A stretch of 64,000 nt of DNA from Rufibacter sp. LB8 (GTDB lineage: Bacteria; Bacteroidota; Bacteroidia; Cytophagales; Hymenobacteraceae), in NCBI RefSeq assembly GCF_014876185.1, contig NZ_JADALJ010000001.1, forward strand, positions 2,647,501 to 2,711,500. The letters run 5' to 3'. This document shows positions 57,480-64,000 of this stretch, in pieces. The position numbers and the translations under genes are program-made. The notes beneath the pieces are model-generated. The model had not been told where the DNA came from and did not search any database. It was given only the letters and a program-made list of their open reading frames with translations. The first letter of the stretch is position 1. Each line of letters opens with the position of its first letter.

Positions 57480-58463
57480 ATGAACCATTTAACCCGCCGC
57501 CCCCGCCGCAACCGTAAATCAGAGGCCATCAGAAGCATGGTGCAGGAAAACCACGTGGCCGTGCAAGACCTTATCTTCCCGCTGTTCATGATGGAAGGCG
57601 ATAACCTGGCCGTGGAGATTACGTCCATGCCAGGCATCCACCGGTTTTCGCCGGACCGTTTGCTGGAGGAGATTGCCCAGTGTGTGGAACTGGGCGTAAA
57701 GACCTTCGCGCCGTTCCCCCAGATTGACGAGGCCAAAAAAGACCGCTTCGCGCAGGAAAGCAAAAACCCCGAAGGCCTGTACCTCCGCACCATTTCTGAG
57801 ATCAAACAGAACTTCCCAGACGTGGTCTTGATGACCGATGTAGCCATGGACCCCTACAGCTCAGACGGCCATGACGGCATTGTGGACCCTAACGGCGAAA
57901 TCATAAATGACGCTACCCTGGAGATTTTAGGGCAGATGGCGTTGGCCCAAGCCCAGGCGGGCGCCGATATTATTGGCCCCTCAGACATGATGGACGGCCG
58001 CGTGGCGCACATAAGACAGGTACTGGACAAGCACGCGTTTTACAACGTCTCTATCATGAGTTACACTGCCAAGTACGCCAGCGCCTTCTACGGCCCGTTC
58101 AGAGACGCCCTGGACTCGGCCCCCAAGCACGGTGACAAGAAAACCTACCAGATGAACCCCGCCAACAGCCGCGAGGCCCTGCTGGAGGCCGAACTGGACA
58201 CCGCCGAGGGCGCAGACTTCCTGATGGTGAAACCGGCCCTCTCCTACTTAGACATCATCAAATTGCTGAAAGATAATTCGCACCTGCCCATTGCCGCCTA
58301 CAACGTGAGCGGCGAATACGCCATGGTGAAAGCCGCCGCCCAAAACGGCTGGATTGACGGCGAACGCGTAATGAATGAAGTGCTCCTGAGCATGAAACGC
58401 GCCGGCGCAGACATCATTCTTACTTATTTCGCCAAGGAATACGCGCAGTTACTGAAGCGGTAA
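57480..58463 (+). CDS. hemB: Delta-aminolevulinic acid dehydratase (porphobilinogen synthase)
   Basis: Condenses two 5-aminolevulinate into porphobilinogen in haem synthesis. 327 residues from ATG 57480 (MNHLTRRPRRNRKSEAIRSMV), the family start; the frame is open back to 57255 but that part contains the promoter. Schiff-base lysines in SYTAKYASAFYGPFRDA and LMVKPALSYLDII, and the allosteric metal region DVAMDPYSSDGHDGIV, which has Asp/Ser instead of the Cys cluster, so it is the Mg-dependent type. A HemJ-like gene starts 5.4 kb downstream. Confidence 0.95.
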   Translation: MNHLTRRPRRNRKSEAIRSMVQENHVAVQDLIFPLFMMEGDNLAVEITSMPGIHRFSPDRLLEEIAQCVELGVKTFAPFPQIDEAKKDRFAQESKNPEGLYLRTISEIKQNFPDVVLMTDVAMDPYSSDGHDGIVDPNGEIINDATLEILGQMALAQAQAGADIIGPSDMMDGRVAHIRQVLDKHAFYNVSIMSYTAKYASAFYGPFRDALDSAPKHGDKKTYQMNPANSREALLEAELDTAEGADFLMVKPALSYLDIIKLLKDNSHLPIAAYNVSGEYAMVKAAAQNGWIDGERVMNEVLLSMKRAGADIILTYFAKEYAQLLKR

Positions 58464-58466
58464 ACT

Positions 58467-58506
58467 GCGTTTTTGGCTTCATTTCTGGAAATGAGCCCGA
58501 AAACGG
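58467..58506. repeat. PAL40 palindrome
   Basis: Left arm GCGTTTTTGGCTTCATTTC, right arm canonical; 3 bases after hemB. Confidence 0.9.
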
Positions 58507-58535
58507 AAAAGCCTGATCAAGATTACTGCATCATA

Positions 58536-58579
58536 AAATGAAATCGGCTGCCAGATATACCTGGCAGCCGATTTCATTT
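58536..58579. terminator. Bidirectional intrinsic terminator
   Basis: Exact 19-base arms AAATGAAATCGGCTGCCAG and complement around ATATAC, between hemB and the convergent T9SS gene. Confidence 0.88.
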
Positions 58580-58597
58580 CTATAGGTTTTGTACTTT

Positions 58598-61465
58598 CTA
58601 TCTGGTGTACACCATGCGCTTGGTGGAGTGCTGGCCGTCAATGGTCAATTGATACAGGTACGTGCCTGATGGCAACTCCTGGCCAGAGGCGCTTCTGCCG
58701 TTCCACTGCACCTGGTGCTGACCCGCCAGGCGTTTGCCGTTGGTGAGCGTGGCCACCGCTTTTCCGGTTAAGTCATACACCACCAATTTCACGTTGGCCG
58801 GTTTCTCTAAGGTAAAAGGAACGGTGGTCACGGCGCCATACCGGAACGGGTTGGGGTAGTTCTGGCCCAGGCCCAATTTGGCGGCGTTCACTTCTTCTTT
58901 AGACAACAATGGCCCGTTGTAGCGGCGGCTATACACCCCGTTTCCGTGGGTACCAACCAATACCAGGTTGTCGGTGGTGCGGCTGATGACCATGTCTACG
59001 GGTACTTCGCCAATGGTGCTGTGGCCGTCACGCAGCCAGGTGGTGGCGGTGCCGTTGAGCGCGGAGGTGGCGTATAGACCGGTGCTGGTGCCTACAAAGT
59101 ATTTGGTGGAGCCGTCGGCGCCCGGCAGAATGCTCACCCAGCGGGTAGATGGTCCGTTGCCGTTCACGTTGCCGTTTTCCTCCAGGTTCCCAGAGACCGG
59201 AGACCAGGAAGCGCCGCCGTCAACGGTGTAGAACAAGCTTTGCACGCGGTAGTTGGTAAACACCACCACGGCTTTGTTGGCGTCACGCGGGTCAATGGCA
59301 ATACAGTTGATGTACGCACCTGCCGGGAAGTTAGAGCCTGTGACGTCTAACCGCATGGGGGCCGGCACGGTGCCGTCCTGAAACTTATACAACTTACCGG
59401 TTCTGGTTCCGAAATACACCACATTGGCCGGCGATTTACTCACCGACACCGCCGTGATGGCTTCATTGGTGGCCAGGTTGGCAGCTACTTCCCAGCCTAA
59501 GGTAGATTGGTTGCCCGTGTTGCTCACCGGTATCTGAGCCAAGTTGTTGTTCCGCCACAGCGTGTCACCGGCTGGCAGGTACATGCGGTATTCATTGTTA
59601 GGGTCAATAGTATAAGGGTTCACAAACAGGTAACCGGTGGTTTTGGGTGGGTCAATACGCGCGTACCCGGTGCGTTGCCCGGCATCATTATAGGCATACC
59701 GGTACAAGGTGCCGTTCTGCGTAGACACAAACACTGAGTGCGTGGTAACCGCGGCAAACGCGCCGTCGCCGCCTAACTGTTCTACCCAGCCCGTTTGCTC
59801 ATTGATATTGCCCACGGCCCAGCTGCCATTGTCTTGCATACCGCCTACCACAAAATCATCGGTGGTATTTAAGTCAATGGCCACAGTGTAAAACTGGGTG
59901 GTGCGGTAGCCTCGGTTCAAAGATTCCCATTCCACCACAGACTCTGTATTATCTGCGGTTCTGCTTACGCCGCCGTCATGGGCCGAGAGCATCACAGACG
60001 GATTGCTTCTGTAGAACACCACCTCATGGTTGTCTGGGTGATGGTTAGGGTACAGGGCGTAGCTGTTGTTGTTGATGGTATAACCGCCAATCTTGCGGGT
60101 AGTGCTGGTAGAAGAGAACCCGTTAGTGGATTTGTAAAGGTTGGTCCCGCCCAGAATCACAAAATTAGGGTTGTCTGGCCGCACCTTCACCACCATGTTG
60201 TAGCCAGTCTGCAAGTCTAAGTTACCAGAGGTGCCGCCCAGCATGGGCAGGTTGGTGCTTAAATCAGTCCAGATACCGCCAGAGCCGGTGCCGTCACCAG
60301 ACACGTACTGGTATTTCCAAAGGTTGCCGCGGTTATTGAGGTTGGTGGTGGTGTACACCAGAAAGTAGACAATGTTCTCGTTGGAAGGCGCAATGTCCAT
60401 GACAATGCGCCCGTAGGTGGCAGGAAACCCGGCAGGCGTGATATTGGCCCAGTTTACACCATTCACAGACCGGAAAATGCCTTTGGTAGAAGAGTTTCCG
60501 CCGCCGCCTGTTTGGCTCAGGCCGGCGTACATGACCCCGGTGTTGCCAATGGTTATGTCTGTGTAATAGGGATTGGTGCTGTAGTTGGTCAAGTCATCGG
60601 AGCCTAAGACCGGAAACCAGGACTCACCCCCATTGGTGGAACGCTGAATACCCGAAACCGTGGCGGCAAACACCTCGTCCTGCGCCAGGTTGGCGGGATT
60701 GGTGGCAACCCGGTGCACAAACTGCCACACGCTGCTGATTCCGTTAGCCTTGATAGGCACCTGGGTGGCCGGCAACTGGTTCCAGGTAATGCCGTTGTCA
60801 ATGGATTTGAACACGCCGCTGCCGAGGTAAGGTGCGCCGGTCTTGTTGGCTGAGTTTCCTATGATTTCCCCGGTACCGTAGTACCAGGTATTCTGCTTGC
60901 CGGCTCTTTTGTCTTGGGCCACGGTGGTCACGCTGTGCAGTTGGTCGGCCCGGGTCACTTTGGTCCAGGAACTGCCGCCGTTAGCGCTGCGCCACATGCC
61001 CCCAGAAACACCGCCTGCCAGAAACAGGCTTTCATTAGTCACGTGCATGGCCAGGGCACGCGTACGCCCGCCCACGTTAAAAGGCCCTCTGGCGCTCCAC
61101 TCAAACGTGGCCAGCTTGGCATAAGGGTTGGTAGACCGCTCCACCGCCTCAATAGTTGGCATCCGTTTGGAGTAGGCCAGCTCCAGTTCCCGCATGTTGG
61201 CTGGAATTCTGCCGGTGGCTGGGTCCTTGAGGCGGTCTATCTCATGTTGCTCCCGGGCAAACGGATTGTCTTTGCTGCCAATGGAGCCCGCTTTGTGCAG
61301 CCGGTGTTCACGGGCGGTGAGGCCCGCAGACGCTACGTCTTGCTCATTGAAATGTGATTTTCGGCTGTCACTAAATGGCAAAGACGAAGCGAAAAAAAAG
61401 GTTGCTCCAAAAAGCAGGAACAGAACGCAGGCGGCTAAGACATGCTGCCGGTAAAGTTGATTCAT
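58598..61465 (-). CDS. T9SS-sorted protein with BNR/sortilin-like propellers
   Basis: 955 residues. N-terminal signal anchor (HVLAACVLFLLFGATFFFA), a pro-region with EHEIDRLKDPATGRIP, then from about residue 120 multiple WSARGPFNVGGRTRAL / ANGGSSWTKVTRAD-type repeats: the S/GxSxDxGxxW-like Asp-box turns (NGITWNQL, NGGESWFPV, DGGASWSPV) of BNR or VPS10-like beta-propellers. The last 85 residues, with LGQNYPNPFRYGAVTTVPFT and TYLYQLTIDGQHSTKRMVYTR, are a type IX sorting domain. Expected on or released from the cell surface; many such proteins are glycan-active or adhesive, but no catalytic residues can be named. Confidence 0.9.
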   Translation of the reverse strand: MNQLYRQHVLAACVLFLLFGATFFFASSLPFSDSRKSHFNEQDVASAGLTAREHRLHKAGSIGSKDNPFAREQHEIDRLKDPATGRIPANMRELELAYSKRMPTIEAVERSTNPYAKLATFEWSARGPFNVGGRTRALAMHVTNESLFLAGGVSGGMWRSANGGSSWTKVTRADQLHSVTTVAQDKRAGKQNTWYYGTGEIIGNSANKTGAPYLGSGVFKSIDNGITWNQLPATQVPIKANGISSVWQFVHRVATNPANLAQDEVFAATVSGIQRSTNGGESWFPVLGSDDLTNYSTNPYYTDITIGNTGVMYAGLSQTGGGGNSSTKGIFRSVNGVNWANITPAGFPATYGRIVMDIAPSNENIVYFLVYTTTNLNNRGNLWKYQYVSGDGTGSGGIWTDLSTNLPMLGGTSGNLDLQTGYNMVVKVRPDNPNFVILGGTNLYKSTNGFSSTSTTRKIGGYTINNNSYALYPNHHPDNHEVVFYRSNPSVMLSAHDGGVSRTADNTESVVEWESLNRGYRTTQFYTVAIDLNTTDDFVVGGMQDNGSWAVGNINEQTGWVEQLGGDGAFAAVTTHSVFVSTQNGTLYRYAYNDAGQRTGYARIDPPKTTGYLFVNPYTIDPNNEYRMYLPAGDTLWRNNNLAQIPVSNTGNQSTLGWEVAANLATNEAITAVSVSKSPANVVYFGTRTGKLYKFQDGTVPAPMRLDVTGSNFPAGAYINCIAIDPRDANKAVVVFTNYRVQSLFYTVDGGASWSPVSGNLEENGNVNGNGPSTRWVSILPGADGSTKYFVGTSTGLYATSALNGTATTWLRDGHSTIGEVPVDMVISRTTDNLVLVGTHGNGVYSRRYNGPLLSKEEVNAAKLGLGQNYPNPFRYGAVTTVPFTLEKPANVKLVVYDLTGKAVATLTNGKRLAGQHQVQWNGRSASGQELPSGTYLYQLTIDGQHSTKRMVYTR

Positions 61466-61607
61466 AAAACGCGTGATAGGTATAGACTAATTTGATAATT
61501 CAACACTATATGCGAGAGCCGTTAAAGCTGGTTTCTTCTCCTTCACTTCCCTGCAAAACCCTAGCAACTAAATAAGTCCGTGATACACAGCTTGTCTTGG
61601 CAATCTG

Positions 61608-61994
61608 CTAAACCTCAGCTCCTGCACCTGACAACGCCACGGTGTAGTGCTGCACAGTAAACAAAGTACTGTTTAGGGCAGGCGCCTGCATTTCTGCCTG
61701 CAACACCGTGCCCGGCTTGGCACCTGGCCAACCGTTGTCTGGGTTGAGCGTCATGGTGAAATACACCTCCACTACCTGCCCCGGCGCCAGCGTTTCTGTG
61801 AAAGACGAACCCAAGCCCAGCACTTGCCGCACCCGCCCCTCTGCCCTGTTGCACAGACCATTGCTAGCTGGTTCTGCAAGCGGCAGCACGTTGATCAGTT
61901 CCAGAATGACCTGGGCAGTGCCTGGCGCCAATGGGTTTTGCCCAGGCGCTGGTATTTTCTCCGTTACTTCCGCGCCCTTGCCTGCTGCCTGCAT
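61608..61994 (-). CDS. Hypothetical protein
   Basis: 128 residues, not recognised, with no signal peptide or TM helix. Gene-like composition: strands such as AQVILELINVLPLAE and QVVEVYFTMTLNPDNGWPGAKPGTVLQ followed by STLFTVQHYTVALSGAG. The LNPDNGWPGAKPG turn is distinctive. The start ATG 61994 is the first in frame. It sits upstream of the T9SS gene on the same strand, 142 bases apart; co-transcription is possible but not shown. The antisense frames are less plausible. Confidence 0.6.
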   Translation of the reverse strand: MQAAGKGAEVTEKIPAPGQNPLAPGTAQVILELINVLPLAEPASNGLCNRAEGRVRQVLGLGSSFTETLAPGQVVEVYFTMTLNPDNGWPGAKPGTVLQAEMQAPALNSTLFTVQHYTVALSGAGAEV

Positions 61995-62270
61995 TCTACT
62001 TTTCTCCTTGATTAACAGACACGTTGCGCGCCTCTTACTGCTGACAGGCGTGCATGGTCACCAAACCGGCCAGGAATACCTATAGTTGCCTTTGGTGAAC
62101 GCTTTTGGAAGCCATGGAAAACAAATATACTCATAAACCGCACACCAGCAGCGCCTTGTTGTTGATTATCTTGAAAATAGTAAAGGTCTGTAACCGGCCT
62201 GCCACCCTGGCAAGCAACTCTATTTCCATTAAATAGTATAGGGGTAATGAATAGCTTTACCAATATATTT

Positions 62271-63083
62271 ATGAAAACTCTCAACCGCCGCCAACTGTGC
62301 GGCTGGCTGGCTTTCCTGCTCCTGCTTCCCTTTTCTTCCTGTGACTTGTTTGACTACCACCCCTATGAAGGGAACGTGACCTACAAGAACCTCACCGCTG
62401 AGAACGTGGCCCGCATCAAAGCCCTGGAATCTACCTTCCCGGCCCAGGCAACGCTTAAGTTTGCGTTCATCTCAGACACCCACAATTTCTTTGAGGAAAA
62501 AGAGGCCATGGTCAAAGACATCAACAGCCGCAACGTGGCCTTTGTGCTGCACGGCGGCGACATCACCAACTACGGGTTCACAGACGAGTTTGAGCGGTCG
62601 CACCGGGTGCTATCCAAGCTGAATGCGCCCTACGTGACCGTGATTGGCAACCATGACTGCCTAGGCGACGGAGACAAAATCTATCAGGCCATGTATGGGC
62701 CGCTCAACCATTCGTTCACGTTCAAAAACAACAAGTTCATCTTCCTCAACTCCAACTTTCTGGAGTTTGACGCCTCTGTGCCTGACCTTGACTATTTGCA
62801 GCGCGAACTGCAGGCCCCGGCAGACATCACCAACAAGTTTGTGGTGGCCCATATCTCCCCAGACCACGGCGAGGCCAACCCCGCCAAAGCAATGGGCTAT
62901 GCCACGCTTATGCAGCAGTTTACCGTGGGCTTGTCTTTGCATGGGCATATACACGGCCACACGGTACGGCAACCGTACAATGACGGCATCACTTATCTTA
63001 CCACGGCTTCAGCCAACAAACGCAACTATGTGATGGTCACCGTCACTGGCAATACCATTACCCATGAAGTTATTACTTTCTAA
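62271..63083 (+). CDS. Metallophosphoesterase lipoprotein
   Basis: 270 residues from ATG 62271 (MKTLNRRQLCGWLAF); lipobox PFSSC (Cys24), so an exported lipoprotein. Calcineurin-type fold with all metal motifs: SDTH (Asp, His), HGGDI (Asp), GNHDC (Asn, His), VAHISPDH (His) and LHGHIHGH (GHxH). Substrate unknown; such periplasmic enzymes release phosphate from nucleotides, sugar phosphates or phospholipids. The next gene starts 4 bases after the stop, making a two-gene operon with an outer-membrane protein. Confidence 0.9.
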   Translation: MKTLNRRQLCGWLAFLLLLPFSSCDLFDYHPYEGNVTYKNLTAENVARIKALESTFPAQATLKFAFISDTHNFFEEKEAMVKDINSRNVAFVLHGGDITNYGFTDEFERSHRVLSKLNAPYVTVIGNHDCLGDGDKIYQAMYGPLNHSFTFKNNKFIFLNSNFLEFDASVPDLDYLQRELQAPADITNKFVVAHISPDHGEANPAKAMGYATLMQQFTVGLSLHGHIHGHTVRQPYNDGITYLTTASANKRNYVMVTVTGNTITHEVITF

Positions 63084-63087
63084 GGCC

Positions 63088-63696
63088 ATGAAAAGAAGAT
63101 TACTCCTTGCCCTCCTTTTTATAGCCTCCTGGAGCCAGGCCGCCGCGCAGGATACCCCCGAAAAACAGGACCGCCCCAAAAACAAGTGGTACGCACCAGA
63201 TTACCTGGTGGCCCAGCACGCCGGCCTCATCGGGATTCTGGCGGCGGGTGTGGGCTATGACTTCGGGCGGCATGACCGCACCAACGTGGAGCTCATGTAC
63301 GGGTTCACGCCCAACTATGGCATCAAAAATACCACGCACACGTTCACCACGCGCCTGTACTACCAATCACATCCCAAACCGCTGGTGGGCGACTTCAAAA
63401 TTAGCTGGATCAGGGCGGGTGCGGGCATCAGCATGACCATTGGCGAACAGTTTGAGACCTTCTTCCCGAAGAAATACCCGCGAGGATATTACATCTGGCC
63501 TACCGCCACCCGCATTCTACCGTTTGTGGGCACCGCCGTGGGGCGCGACTTCAAAGGCAAAACCCGCCCGCTTTACGGTGAATTCTATGGGGAGATCGGC
63601 TCCGCCGATGTGCTCATCATTGACAAATACCGCAACAGCGGCATTGCCGTCACAGACATCCTGAACCTGGCCATTGGCCTGAGGCTGAAAATCTAA
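63088..63696 (+). CDS. Hypothetical exported protein, outer-membrane-like
   Basis: 202 residues from ATG 63088 (MKRRLLLALLFIASWSQAAAQ, a clear signal peptide). The mature protein has a strand-rich pattern (VGYDFGRHDRTNVELMYGF, THTFTTRLYYQS, WIRAGAGISMTIGEQF) ending in ILNLAIGLRLKI, like small outer-membrane beta-barrels of LptD/OmpW-type lengths. No family recognised. Co-transcribed with the phosphoesterase lipoprotein. PAL40 begins 4 bases after its stop. Confidence 0.8.
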   Translation: MKRRLLLALLFIASWSQAAAQDTPEKQDRPKNKWYAPDYLVAQHAGLIGILAAGVGYDFGRHDRTNVELMYGFTPNYGIKNTTHTFTTRLYYQSHPKPLVGDFKISWIRAGAGISMTIGEQFETFFPKKYPRGYYIWPTATRILPFVGTAVGRDFKGKTRPLYGEFYGEIGSADVLIIDKYRNSGIAVTDILNLAIGLRLKI

Positions 63697-63700
63697 ATTC

Positions 63701-63740
63701 CCGTTTTGGGGCTCATTTCTGAAAATGAGCCTGAAAACGC
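63701..63740. repeat. PAL40 palindrome
   Basis: CCGTTTTGGGGCTCATTTC then AATGAGCCTGAAAACGC; overlaps the left arm of the terminator below. Confidence 0.9.
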
Positions 63741-63784
63741 CTGCCTTTGTCTTCTTCACTGGAGCACAAAGGCAGGCGTTTTAG
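63736..63784 (+). terminator. Intrinsic terminator
   Basis: AACGCCTGCCTTTGT pairs exactly with ACAAAGGCAGGCGTT, then TTTT. Confidence 0.85.
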
Positions 63785-63847
63785 GTTTCTACGGTTTCAT
63801 GCGCCATTTTTGCGGAATACAATTTGTGCCTGTCGCGCGCCTGCCCA

Positions 63848-64000
63848 ATGAGCTATCTGTACCTCAAGTCTTTGCACATCATTTTTGTGGTGACCTGGTT
63901 TGCCGGGCTGTTCTACATTGTGCGCCTGTTTGTCTATTACGCAGAGACCGACCAGAAACCGGAGCCCGAGAAAAGCATTCTGCAACAGCAGTTCCAACTC
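63848..64000 (+). CDS. HemJ-like protoporphyrinogen oxidase, 3'-truncated by window edge
   Basis: 51 residues visible: MSYLYLKSLHIIFVVTWFAG then LFYIVRLFVYYAETDQKPE. The first helix with His10 and the following Arg match the conserved haem-binding N-terminus of HemJ (CopD/UPF0093), which oxidises protoporphyrinogen IX to protoporphyrin IX at the membrane. ATG 63848 is the only start. The gene runs out of the window, and hemB lies upstream on the same strand, consistent with haem synthesis genes in the area. A CopD-type protein of another role cannot be excluded from so short a piece. Confidence 0.8.
   Translation, partial: MSYLYLKSLHIIFVVTWFAGLFYIVRLFVYYAETDQKPEPEKSILQQQFQL

Noticed and set aside
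2145..63740. PAL40 as a CRISPR repeat array
   Set aside because: Copies are dispersed kilobases apart, vary in sequence, and no cas genes are present.
63797..63997. Leftward 66-codon frame at the window end
   Set aside because: Antisense to the HemJ-like gene start, which has clear family features.
1..64000. tRNA, rRNA, tmRNA or riboswitch
   Set aside because: Intergenic regions were read for tRNA arm patterns and common riboswitch cores; none was convincing by eye. A covariance search would settle this.

Overview
The window comes from a moderately GC-rich member of the Bacteroidota, most likely the Cytophagales family Hymenobacteraceae (Rufibacter-like; the genus is inference). The support is two proteins with C-terminal type IX secretion (T9SS) sorting domains, a SusC/SusD pair, many short lipoproteins with Bacteroidota-style signal peptides, TAnnTTTG promoter boxes, BshC for bacillithiol, and the L28 / L33 / DUF4295 / FtsY / RimO gene set typical of this phylum. 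No tRNA, rRNA, CRISPR array, prophage or complete insertion sequence was found.

Layout. 1-4 kb: end of galK, galT (Leloir pathway) and a SulP anion transporter. 4-10 kb: small envelope proteins and a T9SS-sorted surface protein. 10-15.4 kb: a fatty acid hydroxylase-like enzyme, shikimate kinase, a DoxX-like membrane protein, a DUF1599 protein, and a divergent folP-cdaA pair (folate and c-di-AMP). 15.4-22.8 kb: a lipoprotein, an MNT/HepT toxin-antitoxin pair, a beta-lactamase-fold hydrolase, an ECF sigma factor followed by a membrane anti-sigma/beta-barrel protein, and a NYN nuclease with a cold-shock domain. 24-26.7 kb: divergent kbl and tdh (threonine to glycine). 27-39.5 kb: mostly envelope proteins, plus MnmD (tRNA modification), a BrkB-like protein and an S9 peptidase. 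39.8-44.4 kb: SusC/SusD. 45-53 kb: 5-formyl-THF cyclo-ligase, BshC, RimO, FtsY, DUF4295, L33, a secreted aminopeptidase P and L28. 54-64 kb: ornithine aminotransferase, an AT-rich island with two small unknown genes, hemB, a large T9SS protein, a phosphoesterase lipoprotein, and the start of a HemJ-like gene.

The most striking content is non-coding. A roughly 40-base palindrome (called PAL40 here; arms CCGTTTTCGGGCTCATTTC and GAAATGAGCCCGAAAACGG) occurs about 35 times in 64 kb, five of them degenerate. All but one copy are intergenic; many lie a few bases beyond a stop codon, and one is embedded in frame in a membrane-protein gene. Around it sit further inverted-repeat families: a 160-bp MITE-like element in three copies, GTAGAGACC and GGACAGGTCGCGACC families, a TCATCCTGA family, short-word tandem arms that frame PAL40, and two paralogous non-coding blocks of about 600-800 bp with the same order of modules. 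Together they fill nearly every gene-free stretch. I do not recognise PAL40 as a described family.
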